Source: Gyrodactylus bullatarudis (Eukaryota > Platyhelminthes > Monogenea > Gyrodactylidea > Gyrodactylidae). From it: a stretch of 64,000 bases of DNA. Under the pieces are notes generated by a model. The model was not told the DNA's origin. It worked only from the letters and a program-made list of their open reading frames with translations, and made no database searches. The stretch spans positions 649,725 to 713,724 of the forward strand of contig SSNU01000208.1 in the NCBI GenBank assembly GCA_012064415.1, read 5' to 3'. The position numbers were made by a program, and so were the translations under genes. Below, piece by piece: positions 1 through 14,400 of the stretch (its first letter is position 1; every line of letters begins with the position of its first letter).

Positions 1-62
1 TAATAATAATAGGTTTCGAACTGAATATGGCTTAAATTAATCTAGCACAAAGTAACACTCTG

Positions 63-377
63 TATTAGACTTGGACGAAATTAGTAAAATCGCTTATCGA
101 TACAACAAAATTGATCTTTTTTTTATACTTTTGTAATAAGATTGTGAAAATTTTCAAAAATTCAGATTTGAGTCATTTTTGTCGCTTTATTGGAAGAAAA
201 AAATTTGAATCCAAGTTAAAATCATGAAAATAAAACATTAAAAACGTTTTTTATTTGAAAATTTTGTTTATCTTATTGCAAAAGCATAAAAACGATAATC
301 TGGAGATAGTTGAAGATTAATTTTGTTAAATCGATAAGGGATATTACCAATTTTGGAAAATTTCGTCCAAGTCTGTA
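63..377. repeat. MITE with terminal inverted repeats
   Basis: The left end reads AGACTTGGACGAAATT and the right end AATTTCGTCCAAGTCT. Just inside them, GCTTATCGAT and ATCGATAAG also mirror each other. Both ends lie next to TA dinucleotides, as expected for Tc1/mariner-type insertion, but I cannot prove the target duplication. There is no coding capacity, so it is non-autonomous. A one-ended copy lies at about 2574-2660. Confidence 0.7.
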
Positions 378-2573
378 CGCATCTCTTGGGAGCAAAATAC
401 TAGTCCTGTTAACATGTAAGAAATTATCTAGCAGAATACTGCAGTAATGTTTTAGATACTCTCTAGTTTCCTCTTCATACTATTTGTTTTGTTAGATAAT
501 TCGTATGTAAACCACTTCAAGGGTAAGGCCAGAAAATTCTTTTTCATGTCAGTCTCTCCCCCCCCCCCCTATTGCCTAAAGAAATCTCACTCAAATGACT
601 GAAAAAGATGAAAACTTGTAGATGGAGATAATCAAAAAGTAACCAAAAACTAAAAATTGTAATAATTATTTTAAATTTTGGGAAAATTTTGAGAGAAATA
701 TAACATTTCCAAAATTATGATTTATGTTGTTTCCAATTTCTAAACAATTTTTATGAATTAATGTTTGGAAAGTCTTGCAAAATGTACAAAGATTAATTGT
801 TTTTATTACATTTAATTTGATAAATAATATATCGAAAACAATTTCAATAAAAAACGGTAAGCCGTCCTAAATTTGCCCATTGTCTACTCGATAAAAGTTA
901 GCTTCGGAAAATTCCTGTAACTCTGAATTCCTTTAAGTTTATAGAAATCAATATTTTAAACACAAAGGCCTTTATATTTCTGGTAATAATATGCTCCAAG
1001 TCTCTGGAATCTAATAAATCATCTTAACAATTAATAACTCAACAAATTTTCTAGCTTCTACTGAACCCGATTCATAAGGTCTCAAAAGCACTAATTCCTG
1101 TACTTGATTGCTTTGAAGGACTTATTTTCTAGATATTTAACTTCTTTTGAGCCAACCAGAAATGATGTCATTATAGAAAAATATCAAACATTAATTTACT
1201 GAATAATATAACACCATAAAAAAAGACACTTGATTCATAGAAAGAGTTTTTCTGGTAATCACTATAGATCATTTCTAGATTTTCAAGAGTTAAAATCATT
1301 TAAAAAATATTCTTCAGAATCAGGAATTTTCCAAAGCTTTCTTTGAGTTAGTATAGCTTGTGTCAACAGAATGATTAACTGAAATTTCGTATCGAACAAA
1401 GTGTTTTCACTGAGGCTTAACTTTACCATGTATTTAAATTACTCTTAAAAGTGTGACTTTTATAGTTTCATTTATGTCATTTCTGATGATTTATAAGTGT
1501 AATGCAGTTTCTCCCTTTCCCTCAAATAGATTAACCAAGTCAATACAGCTATTCTGTAGGCTAGAGGTAAGCTGGTTAATCCTTACCTAATGAGGAAATG
1601 ATTTTGTTCCTCTATGTTTCAAGTTCTTTTATTTTCTTCTGCTTGAGAGATTTGTCAATGTTAATTTACATAACGATAGAAAAAAAGGGAGAATGGGAAA
1701 ATAAGTTCAAGAAATAAGACCACTCAGATTTGTATCTGGAATGAATGTGACTCCAAAAGTAGATGAATGATCCGAATTAAACTTAAGAGGAATTTTTTTT
1801 CTCCCATGCTATTTATTGAAGAAGATACAGAGAAAAATACGGTATTCTTTCGAATTAATGTCAAATTCAAATCTTTTTTCAATTTCAATATCAGGGCTAA
1901 GCATGTCCTATCTAAAAGGAGCAGGATTAGATAATGAAATTAAAATTCAGAGATCATCTTGAGATCATAACCAAAGTTTTATCGAGTTTAAACCAGTATG
2001 ACGCCAAACTTTTATATATCTCATATCTGCATTTTTTTCCATTACCAATGTCATAGGCAAATTAGGTGTACTTACTAGTTACAGTGATTTGTCTCAGTGG
2101 AAGCGTCAATGCAATGATCTCAAAAGTTGCATGTAGAAAAGTTATTAGCATAAAGGATATAGATTTTATTGCTTCAAAACATGATGAGTATGACAAAGTA
2201 ATATGAAAATTTCCATCGATAACTCTAGGGAGGATGACTGAATGGAGGGAGATTAGCGTTTATGGATACTTACAAGTAGGAAGCGTGTTTAAATTGGGGA
2301 TCAACCAAAGGAGTAGTAAGCTGTGATAAATTGACTATGAGTGAATGTGTTGAAAATGGTATCCATCTCTTTTCTCCTAGAGTATTTTTTCTCCTGAATG
2401 TAGATTCTACAATGTAGAATGGATTATAATTATTTATTGGCATAGGAGTAAGAATGGGAAATGTTCTTGGAGCAGACACAGAGGTGATGTATTAATACAA
2501 GTTCTACCATGAATAGTAATAGTAAAAAACATATTCTATTAAATGTAATAATAATAATAATACTGGGATATGT
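378..2573. other. No gene seen
   Basis: AT-rich DNA with short runs only, including a 12-base C run at about 558-569. No long open frame, splice-consistent exon chain or RNA gene could be supported on either strand. Confidence 0.5.
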
Positions 2574-2660
2574 ATTAGACTTGGACGAAATTTTGCAAAA
2601 TTACTTAAATCGCTCATCGATATGAAAAAACTAATCTTCAAGTGTTTAAATATAATCCCA
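2574..2660. repeat. Partial copy of the 63-377 MITE
   Basis: Contains the same end sequence, GTATTAGACTTGGACGAAAT, followed by a diverged TCGCTCATCGATATG segment matching the inner part of the left arm of the element at 63-377. No matching right end is found nearby, so it is truncated or decayed. Confidence 0.6.
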
Positions 2661-3231
2661 CCAAATTTCGCTTTGAAATACCTTCCCATGCTTCTGGAAT
2701 AAGATAAACAAAATTGTGCGATTTTTCAAATTTAAAACATTTTTTATTGTTTTATATTTATAATTTTAACTTGAATTCACATTATTCCTTTACATAAAGT
2801 TGTAAAAATATGTATTATATATAAATCTGTATTAATTGAAAGATCAATAAAAATCTTGTGTTTGTCCAAAACATCTAAAAATTTGTTTTTCTTGCTTCTC
2901 TCTAATAATCACTTTACTTTGAAGACATACATTTACAAGAATTTACATTACTTTTATAATGTTTTATTATTCAAAACAACCAGTGTGTAGGTAGCGTCAA
3001 AAATATCGAAACACGTCAAAATTTGCCACATTTATAAGAAACTATACCTTTAGAATTTGATTACCTTGAAATTATCTCTTAAGATAAAATTTGGGGAAGA
3101 ATGCCATATCTCCGATCATTTGAATGAATACTAGACAAAAACACATCCACACCAGTCAGTATGTTCAAAATCTTTTGAAAGAAAACTCTCAATAAACACC
3201 CCTGTTACAGAGACGATCAATAGTGCACAGG

Positions 3232-3438
3232 TCAGTTACAAATTTTTCTCACAGAGTAGCTTTCATTAAGAACTTCTTCAATATCAAAAAATTTCTCGGT
3301 CAAAGGAGATAGCTGATTTGCTGAAAATAGACCTTCAATGATTCCGGATGTTGTTCCGACCTGATATAGATTTTTATAATCAACTTTCAAGATCACTCCA
3401 TATAAGTTATGATTATGCCCCAGTAGTTTATCATGCAC
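3232..3438 (-). pseudogene. Possible transposon-derived ORF fragment
   Basis: A 68-codon open stretch on the minus strand includes YQVGTTSGIIEGLFSANQ and EKFFDIEEV. This looks like the C-terminal segment of integrase/KRBA2-like transposon proteins (pattern YxxGTxxGxxxxLxxxNQ followed by FxxIEEV), but that is recognition from memory. There is no start context, promoter or splice partner. It lies near a dispersed repeat (2979-3010, ACCAGTGTGTAGGT) that recurs at about 31890. Probably a relic; a spurious frame is possible. Confidence 0.25.
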
Positions 3439-5073
3439 AAATAAATAATTTATTTTATATTACAATTATACTTAATTTCTTCACCACGAAAATAAAAATT
3501 ATTTAGAGAAGGAATTTAAAATTTCCACGATTCACTAGTGATTCGTAAGAATCCCTGCTTTCACACGATTTACGGTAACATATACACTGATCAGTCAGTG
3601 TATACACTGATTATAGTTTCTACATTGGTCGTAACATTTATAAACCTCTCTTTGTGACAACTCATTATAATGATTCGGAGTAACTACATATACATATGTA
3701 ATTAGAGGAACACTTTTAAGTACTTTTTCCGGGCATGACAAGATTCTAATCTCAAAATTTATTATTATATATTCCAATAATGTATTCAATAAATTTGAAT
3801 AAGATAAAGAAGGAATCGAAATAAATAAATAAATTTTCGCCCTCCCGACGAGAAACAATTGATGAACGATTCAAGCTAATTTTTCCCATTATCAACAATG
3901 ATATCAAATTTATACATCCCATTCAAATTCTAATGATGATAGAGTATATATAATAATTACTTATTATAATAAAAAGGATAATCACTTTGCATATACAACT
4001 ACAAATCATTCAGATATTACCGCCCATATTGGAGAATAAAATAGTATAGAATAGAGAGAAAAGCTATAGGTACTACCCACCCATGGAGTTATTATTTCCA
4101 TCTATGAAAATAGAAAAGTGAAATTTTAGACTCAAAAATACAAGGGAAACTTGTCTACTATGAATAATACTGCTACTACTACTAATAATAATAATGATAG
4201 TAATAGGTTTTTTATTACTTATCCCAATCTCCTAGTCTAGTTATGTTGACTAATAATAACTTTTTACAACAAGGTCATCAATATCTGAAAGTGAATGTTT
4301 ATATTCTGATCAAATCTACTTATATCATCAAGAATTTGAATATGTTAAGATAATAATTTTGTTGAAAATAATTTGAATTTTTAAAAATCTTTGATGAACC
4401 AAAAAAGAGAGTGAATATAGAGATTCCGAGCCGCAAAATTCATCAAAGAAATAGACTATGCAACTATTGGAAATGAAAGTTTTTTCCCTATACTTTCTGT
4501 TTTGATCTGGTATCGCTCAAGGGAATCTTTCTATAGAAATGAAAAAGAACGCAGCTCTTTCGAAATACAGTAATAATGTACATTTATTATTGTATATCAA
4601 TATGATAAATATAAATATGTTTCGCAAATTAGAAATAAATCAATTGATCAAGATTATAATCTCACGAGATCATTTACATAGGTTGAGAGAGAAAGAGAGG
4701 GTTTCTTTTGAGTCGTCACAAGGTATTTTACAGAAGAAACAGTTTATAATCATTAAGAGAGATACTCATCTGAATGTATTTATTCATATATGTACAAGGA
4801 ATCCTTAATACTTTTGTTTGCAATGGACAAGGTGTTTGGATAGAAATTTTTAAAATCTGAATTTTTTCACATTGATGATCAGTAAAATGTAAAATATAGG
4901 AATCGGAATTATATGTACAGGAGGGAAAATGAATTATATTTTAATTTAGGTTAGAGTGAAAGAGGGTGTGAACACATCAAGAAAAAATTCTCAAAATCTA
5001 TTTTTTAAATACATCACAGTTGTACACAGGTGGTTGTAGTATGGAAGGCTTTCAGGGTTTTTTTATGTATTTT
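3439..5073. other. 3' flank of the dystroglycan gene, no separate gene seen
   Basis: Lies downstream of the minus-strand stop at 5074. TTTATT on the plus strand (AATAAA on minus) occurs at about 4779-4784 and is the nearest good candidate polyadenylation signal, about 290 bases past the stop. The rest is low-complexity AT-rich DNA; no supported coding feature. Confidence 0.4.
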
Positions 5074-5411
5074 TTAGAACCGAGAATTACGTGTATATGG
5101 TACATTACAATCGATGGGTGGGGGCATATTCCGATAGGGATTCGGTTTTTTGAAATATTGAGACTTTGGCATAACATAGGATACCTGTGGGTGGTCTGGC
5201 ATCTGACTTGAGTAATGGGTATTCTGATGGTGTTGGTTATGATGCAGGAATCCGGTCTGTTCATTCTCCTGGAATGAGTCCTGTTGATAAGGATTAGAAG
5301 AACTCCGTTTATTAACCATGGCTCTCATAGCCTGTTGTTGTTGTGGTTGCTGTGGAAGATGGGAATTTCGACTTATCGATGTAGGAGAATCGTCCAAGAG
5401 CTTTTGGCATT
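5074..5411 (-). CDS. Dg: Dystroglycan exon 18, cytoplasmic tail and stop
   Basis: The acceptor is CCTTTGCAAG in phase 1, and the exon runs 111 residues to TAA. The tail is rich in Gln, His, Asn and Pro (a Q-rich run near the start, then an HHNQHHQN stretch). It ends with NPYRNMPPPIDCNVPY and seven more residues. Vertebrate dystroglycan ends in PYRSPPPYVPP, the dystrophin WW-domain ligand; here the proline core is kept but the PPxY tyrosine is Ile. Confidence 0.75.
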
Positions 5412-8400
5412 CTTGCAAAGGAAGAAAGAAAGAAGGTGTCAGAATATTTATTTCTTTTCCTTTACGAATAGAATCAATAGAAATACTCACTTGAGTTAAT
5501 CTGTAATTGATTACCTGTCACATCGGATGGAGAGGCTTCGGGAATTTTACGAATCGATCGTTTAGAAAAGAACTGTTTTGTCTTGTAAAAAATTGTCTGA
5601 TTTGCCTGGGTTGTAGAGGAGTTATCCTTCTTTGGTGTCAACTGATCCTCGCGTACTTTGGTCGAGGCTTTCGACTTGAATTTCAGATACCATAACAAGA
5701 TTATACCCAAGAGTAGTAGAAAGATTATCACGAGTATGAGAGGCAGAATAATCTTGAGTATTTGTAAATAATCCTGTGTCTTGGGCGTAATTATAACCGA
5801 GGTGTTTTGGCCAAAGTTAGTCACTGTCGGAACAAATGGTTTTGGATCTTCCTCGCCTGGAAAATATCCTGGAGTTTCTGCAAGAGAGAATAATTAATAA
5901 CAAGAGAAGGAGAACACCTAAATTCTTTAATAGAAAAACAAGAATTGTCTAAACACACACCTTGACTTAGGTTCCTTATATAGTCTGGTTCTTCTGGGGG
6001 CTCAGGTATGAGTATATCCTCAGAGTCCATTATTATAAGGGAGAGCCCAGTAATGCTGCATTACTGTTCAAATCTTGAGACATTCCAGAGATATTTAGAT
6101 AGTTATCCCATTTGAGATAAATCAAGAAAGTGTGAACTCCACCAAATACAAATGAATATACACGTTTTAGTCCAATTTAAACAGATTTTGTGATGTGGTA
6201 TGATAATTCCATTACTCTCTATGTAGATACTTGTTCTTGATGTTTCATAACATGATGTTATATAAATGAGGATGAAAGAGTTGGTAAGAAATATTCACTA
6301 TTATTGTTATAATATAGTTTATCTATCAAGAGAGAGAGAGAGAAAGTTTGTGTTATTCTTCTTGTGTTTCATACAAAAACATATGTGGAGATTGTAATTG
6401 TAGAAAAATTATATAGACAACTTTATCGACCAATGAGAATGCTTTATTTGTAAAGTCACCATTCATTGGTTCGATCACAATCACGATCCTAATCAGAACA
6501 TTATAGTGATCTAATTGTACTGTAATTAATATTTAGTTTTGTCTGTTTGCTTGATAGTAATCTCTGAGAGAAAATTATTGACATTTATCTTTTGAAATAT
6601 GGAATGATTTTGATTTTATCTTTGAATCATTCCCCCCCCCTCTCTCCTGGGAATGTGAATGACTATATTAGAACATGATAATCGTATCATTACATAAAGT
6701 TATGGAAGAGTAAATTGAAATTTCCCAGCGTGTATGATGAGTAAGGGAAATTTCTCTGGGAACACACACAAAAGCACACATTTACAATTGAATTTTTCAC
6801 AAATGGAAATGTTAACAGACCCGAATTATTACACCGAGGAGGAAGAAGAAGCAAGTCTGAAATTATACTTTTAATAATGAGGGAGACACACGCATGTGAA
6901 TGGCAAAGTTTTCTTGATATTTTTTTCATCAATCAATAAATAAATAATAGAATTTGGATCACATCGAATCGGAAATGGAGAAATAACAATTATGGGTTTT
7001 GTTTTTACCGTTTGCAGTGTGTAGAGAAAGTAGTCTACATGTGAATCCAATAATGTCTGGAAGCGATATAAATGAAAATACAGGCACCTACAGAGTTGGA
7101 AAAATCTCACAAGATTGACTTAGCATTTGGTCTAGGGAAGAGGATAAGAAGAACTCTGCCGGTCCTGAGGATTGGAAAGATGAAATAAAGGAGGTTATCC
7201 AGCCAAATTTGTGGACAAATTTATCAATTGAAAATTATATTTGAGACACAGAAATTTGTCCGTCTGATTCATAAGGATGTAAACAAGACTCTATTAGTTT
7301 TCTAAATTCCAGTGTGATTGTCGCACTTCGTACATAGCTAAAACTATTAGAAAATTGTCTGCAAAATCTAATCAAAAACCATGTGTATTTTCCCACAATT
7401 TCCCACAATAATGACCAAAGTATGAAAGAATGAAAGATACCAAAGTATCAGTGTTTAATTGCTTCAAATCTTTGAAATCGAATTCTCATCTTCATGTCAA
7501 CTAACTTAAGTAACACCTAAGAGAGTTATAGAGAACATAAATTATCAAAAAGCTAATTTATACAACAGAGGAGGCACACACACACATAGAGGAAGAGAGG
7601 GTAATCACAAGAGAAAGATTCAATTTCCTTCATCATACATCCAGGAGAGACTTCTCCTTATGTCATTGTCATTGAGTTGAGTTTGAAATTAATAAATTAA
7701 TTTCCAAAGTATCGAGTGAATAATAATAAAGATAAAAAAGAGTCATTCGTATCACCTTGCCTTCATTCATATTCATAGTAGTAGTGAAGTTAGGGGGGAG
7801 GGAGAAGATGATGATTTATTCGATTGTAGTTGCCCTGATAGCAAAAAGTGGGGCAATAAAAAATAGGAGTGATTTTAATTAGGCAAGTCTAAGTACAACT
7901 AGTCAATATGAGGATGATTTCTATTAAATTCTCAATTTTTCCATCAAGAAATCGAATTTGATCAAGATATTTTGGAATCTATAGATCCTGAGTCTCGCTT
8001 TCACGACTATTTTTCAGGAAATTATGGCACATTTCAAATCTCGAATTAGCGCCAAATTCTCATATTGCTGATTTCAAAATAAAAGAGGGATCAAGACAAG
8101 AAAAAACGATTATCCCCATAAAACTTGTGATAAATTCGTCATTTTTCAGGGATCTCGAAATATCAAAATTTCATCGATTTTCAACCAGGGAAAATCATCA
8201 AAAAAAGGTCCAAACTTAAGTTCAAGTTTTTCTTAAAACTCGCAATCAATCTCTAAGGCCAAATTGATCCAAAATCCCAAATCGATAAAAAAAAAATTTT
8301 GGCGCTCTTTTCAAAAGTGTTATGTATAAATAGTAAATTTTAACTGTAGCTCTGTATTTTCAAGAGTTAGATTGAAATATTGTTTAATTTTTAACACTCG

Positions 8401-11400
8401 GAAATAAATATGAATTGATCAAATTTGCTTATTTAATTTACAAGAATTAGGAAAACTTGTTTGTTATTCATTTTATTATTAAGGGAAACAACCAATAAAA
8501 AATTTTAAAAGGAAATTTTTATATAAAAACTGGAATCAGGACACAAAAGTTGGGTTTCTATCAAAAAGTATGTTGTCTTTAATTTATTCGAATTTAAGCT
8601 TTCGACTTCTATAAATTTCGACCAATCAGACTTGAGAACACACAAACACGGTTTATATTCATGAACCATGGATTTGTAAGAAGAGAAAACTGATAGACAT
8701 TTCCTGCAATGCCTTCTGTCTATCGAAATAAAGCAATCTTTCTGTAAACACCCTTACCATCTTATAAAAGGGTATCAATAAAAGTAATTAATTTAGTACC
8801 TTGTTGAGTGGCAACAATTTCGGATATATTTAAGAACTAAAGATCTAAAAAAACCAATTGCCAAGCTTAAGGATACACTTTTGTGAGCTTTTTCACCTCT
8901 CTCTTCAATGTTTTTTTCAGTTTACAATTTTCTTTTCAACTAAAAATATGATTTACTAGAATCATTTATTTGAAATATCTCAGAATTAAAAATTAATTGA
9001 ACACACATATTTTTGGAATAATTATCCCTCACAGATTACAGATTATTATAATAATTATTGTTCAACTAAGTTATCCAGATAAATAAATATTCTGATAAAA
9101 CTTGTGACCAGCAATAAAATGTTGATCTATTCTGATCGAGGGGGAAGAATGAACACTGAAATTAGCTGATTAACATCTGGTTGTCCTGAGATAAGATAAC
9201 GTAGTCTGGGGATGACACTACTATAGCCTATTTATTTATCTATCCCAACCGAGTAAATACAGATTGGATTTTGAGAATTGTAGTAGTTATTAAAATATTA
9301 GCTTGACTTTTGATCAAATCTTTTTTTTCTAAAGCTAAAGCTATTCTCGATGAATTTGGGAATTCTTGATTTTTACAAAAATCTCATTTTTTCATCAAGG
9401 TATCGAAATTTTTTGGTCATTTTGAAATGATCTATGGTCTATTTTAACGTTTCCCAAGCAGTAAAAATGATCGAAAAATAGGAAGTAGACTTTCGCACGT
9501 AAATAGTGTGTTTTTTCAAAAAAATGAATAAGAGTAAATATTTTCTTTGTCTAATGATGATCCTGAAAAATAACGTTTGATTCCTCTCAGACCTTGAAAT
9601 CAACAAAAAACTTTCAACTCAAAGTTTTAAAAAATTAAAAAATCGCGCCATCTCGAATTTTTAAATTTCTCTAAAATTTTCCAAAAAAAAAATTTTTCCA
9701 AATTTTTTTTTCTCAATTCAGTAAAAGTGTACATTTTGAATCAGTTACCAAAAAATCTCTCAAAAATTTCGATACCTTGATGAAAAAATGAGATTTTTGT
9801 AAAAATCAAGAATTCCCAAATTCATCGAGAATAGCTGTAGTTAATATGAAGATGGGAATTTATGATTTTTACTTAATTCTCATTTTTTTCAACTTTCACG
9901 ATATGGAGAAAAAATCAATGACAAATTTGAAATCTTGAAGTAGCGCCAAATTCCCAATTTTTGAACTTTGAGTTGAAAATTTTTGCTGATTTCAATGTGA
10001 GAGAGTGATCAAAAGTTGATTTTTAGAATCACAATAAAACAAAGAAAATCATCATAAAAATTTTGATAAACTCGTAATTTTTTCAGGGATCTTGAATCAA
10101 CAATGGGAATTTGGCGCTACTTTAAGATTTCAAATTTGCTGAAAATTTGATTTTTTCTAAAATATTTTTTCTTCATATCTTGAAAGAGGACCTCATGATC
10201 TGGATTACTACACTGTAGTGACCAAGTAGAAATTGATTCAACTCGTTACTCTGGATCACAATTGGCTAAGGAAATAATTTAAATGAAGACACAAGACATA
10301 GTTCAGTTCAAGTCATGTGAGAAAAGTAAAAAAGTGTGAGAAAAACCATTTTATATCTTTCTATCTAATGTCATAATTTCTGGTTTTGGATCAAAAGAGA
10401 GGAATTGAAGAAAAAACTTACTTATGCATTTTCCAATAGGCTGCATAGCAATCCTTTTCAGTGTGCCTAATTGGGCGTTGAAGAATTTTTTAACCAGGTC
10501 AATATTGGGACCATCCTTTGTTGGCTCAATCATAAAATTGATGTAACTCTCAATTTTATCAATACACTCTTTAGTTGCAGCATTCCTTCTTACACGATGA
10601 TTCTCGTCCAGAGTCTTCCATAACGGGACCAGAGCCCAGTAAACTGTATAACCTTGATCTGAAATTATTATATAATTAAAATTCATAGTTGTTTTCTGTT
10701 TAACTAATTAAATAGAAAGAATCCGGCTTGTTAAATGAGCTTGAAAATACTTCTATCTATGGAATGAAATTTAAAAAAGAACCATATAGACGATCTATCA
10801 AGTTTTAATGAATGATGGTCAATAAACTGGTGTATATGATTAAATCTTTAATAATTAGGATTTCCAAGAGTATTTTTTAAAAAGACCTGAAAGCTGATAT
10901 TCCTGAAGAGAGATGTAATGATATGAGCAGAGGGGTATAAATAACAATTAACGAGCCATTATGTGTGTAAATGACTGAAAACCTATTTCTCAAGATCATA
11001 GCTAAAATTAATCAACATTTCTATAACCCCTACACCAAGTGAGATTTCAAAGCAATTCCATCTTTTCCACAATTAACCGAATTTCTCCTGACATAAATCA
11101 TAGTTATTCACTCATTTTATTTACCACCAACAACTAAAAAAGTGACTTTTATATTCCAGATATAGATACTGTATTTTTAGTGTAGATTCAAAATGTACCA
11201 AAAAAATGATGAAGGATACAATCGTGGAATAAAGAGAAAAAATTGATAAATGATAATTTCATCCTTGTTTCTTTTACAACAGACAATCAAAAATGAATAT
11301 CTAATGGAAAATAAAAATAATAGAGAGAGAATCTACAGATTCAGTAACAGATCTATCAGTTGACATTTAAAATAATTATTGTTTATTTGGATAAACATAC

Positions 11401-14400
11401 ATTCAGAAATGGAGAGACGATCAAAATTATAGAAATGATAATACTGTATTAATGTATCGAGAAAAATATTCATTAACTCTATCACTACATTTCCCCTCAG
11501 TTGTATTATTCAGTTCCAAAGGAATGTGCCATATTGTTATTATTGGCAAATGGGGAAGAGTATTCTCTCACATATAACCTTGATCATAGCTGTAGATTCC
11601 TTTATCTACTAGAGGGAATTAAACTTTTACCAATATATATGATGCACCAAAATTGAAGATATCTTCACAAAAATGAAGATATGTTAAGGTCCATGGAAAG
11701 TGTATCACCCCCTACCCATACATGATCTAAATGAGATACACACATTGAAATTCTCCTATTATTCCTATTATTACAACTCACAAAATGGTTTGTCAAAAAA
11801 AGAGGGCTAGGAGCTCAAATCGAAGAAAATTTAAGCCTTGGAAATTTTTGACTTTAGACTGCACTCATGATCATGAGGTTTCTCTAGGTTTGCTTTTAAA
11901 AATACAAATTCCACTAAAAGATTATTAAAAAGATAATAATTTATTTAGTATATTTCTCATCGGTTGAATAATTAGATTTTAGACTTTCAATTCAGGGAAT
12001 TTACTGAGGTCCATTCTCGAATAAGAATTTGAAAATGCTTCTATCTAATAAAAAATATTTTATGTGGAAAACACATTGTGTATCACTCAAGGAGTGAACG
12101 ATTATTTGAAGCTTAATTTGTGAATCAATTTTGGCAAATCTTCAACTTTGGCTCGCGCCGTGAATGAAGATATTCATATCTTCCCTTCTGGTGCAACTTC
12201 ACTTTTTGCGTATAACATCAAGGTAGAAATTATCAATTTTATTCAAATTGATATATCAGACCTCAAACCTTATTTCATTTGCGTATATTCATCGACCCAT
12301 CATCATAATCATTAATGCAAGACTCAGAAAATTCTTCCTATGCCACCCATTCAATAGGAAATTTTACTAATTTGATGAACTTATAACTTATTCTAGGAAA
12401 CCTTTTTTGTCTTTACTATAAATCTCGAAATCTAATGTAGGTGGATTCTTTTGAATATTTTTAAACTATAAATAAATATCTATATGTAGAAAAGCAATAA
12501 TCCACTCTCGGTTTTCATTTTAACTTGCTGTATTACAGGTTGGAGAAAAAATAAAATTAGATTTGCTTTTTTTATAGGAATGTAAAAAAGTACAAACGTA
12601 ACATGTGATTTCTTCATTTCTAACCGTGTCTATAAATTGTCAGCGAAAAGAGAAACAGTTTGATAATAATTCCTCTACGGAATTAAAAAATATACACCCA
12701 TTTAGAGAGTATCACATGTCTTGTTTTGGAGTAATACAATCTCTCCCAGAGGTTTCATGTCGATCAATTTCATCTATGCATTCATTCATTGTCAAAATTC
12801 AGACACCTGTCAAGTGAAATCTTTCGAAAAGGTTAGTTTCCTGGTAAGTGGGAGAATGGAAAGATGGCGTAAAACCGTCTTATCTTTCCATAAACATGTA
12901 AATGTAAAAAGGAGTACTCGAGTATGCTGATCTATTTTGAGTCACGTGCCGAATTATTCTACTGGTGGTGAAAAACACAATTAAATAAAAGATTTAAGAA
13001 GACTTGAGTATTAAATATTATATAATAAATGGTAATTTTGAAATGCTCGAACGTAAAAGTTATTCGAATTGTGTTAAAATTTTAGAAAAATAATTATTTC
13101 AAAAGTAATGACTAGGCCAGTAACTCAGAGGGCATATTTCTTAGAAAAATAAGCAAAAATGTTGGTATTTTAGGCAAAATTTTTACGATATTCAGCAAAA
13201 TATTTTCTTGGTATCAAATTTATTCAACTTCATACAATATAAAATATTATTTTTACGATAATATTGTCGAACTTTATCAAGAATATTACTGTTATTGGTT
13301 TCTGAACTCATGAGGAAGGTAGGAGAAGACAGACGTATATTATAATATACGTACTATAATTATAGTGACAAGCGTTATATTTCGCCGGGTCTCATCAGAC
13401 TCTACTCTGCAGTGAAACAACCTTCCACCTCATTCCTTCCGAGCAATCAATCAACCGATATTGACCAATGGAAGGGATTCGTTTTCATTTTATCGATGTT
13501 AACTCTCGCATGGAATTTGGGGTATATGCAAATATATGCAAGACTAAAAAAGAGAGCTGGATTTGGGCCTTGATCCAGAGCTAGCGATAGAAAAGAACAA
13601 AGTCGCTGTAGGAAATGCAACATTTATATATGCGAAGAACATTTTTGTCTATGTAGTCCTAAATGTCTATAAAGTTATCTAAATCTTGTTGAAAAAAATC
13701 TTTTTCTTCGCTAAAACTAGTGTTGAGAGAAAGTGGGGTCAAAAAGAACCCAAGTTTCGTCTACGTGATTTTTTTCAAATTCCATGCGCGTGTTAAAAAA
13801 GCCCTCAGTCTCTTTGCCAAAATTGGAGATTTGAAAAATCTACTCCTATTACCCAATGAGTCATTGTAATTAGTGATGATTTATATAGAGAATTGAAAAA
13901 AAAAGTTGAAAAGAGGAATTCTTTCAAGATTAACAAAGGAAAGAAAAAATTTCAAAAGGATTTCAGACTCTCTTTTATTTTTATCTTGCAACGTGAATAG
14001 GATTAAAAAATCTATTTTATCTCTTTCCTTTGAAATCCTCTCTAGACTGGCAAATAACCAGAGATTTACCATTCCTAATGAAAGATAATTTCCAGGCTAT
14101 ATCTTGGATCTGACAGATGAGAGTTTCAGGGTAATCAGTGGGGAAGAACTACGATGTCAATTTCATACAAGCATAAAGTTCATTTAAAGATAAGTTATTA
14201 AAATTCACTAAAACACTCAGACCAATACAAGCCAACATAAACCTAATTGATATATTGATATATAATAAAATAAGCCAAAGAATTCAAATTGTGCCACGGA
14301 GGAAGAAAATAATCCAGTTGAACATTTACATTTTGGATCGTTCCCCTTCGTGATAAGCTGCAAATTTTTGATTCCCCACAATAAGGATGAATTTCTGCAG

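Noticed and set aside
6985..7100. Possible minus-strand exon bounded by CTGTAG and GTAAAA with an open frame (VPVFSFISLP...)
   Set aside because: Its only open frame needs phase 0, while dystroglycan exon 15 ends in phase 1; in that phase it hits a stop.
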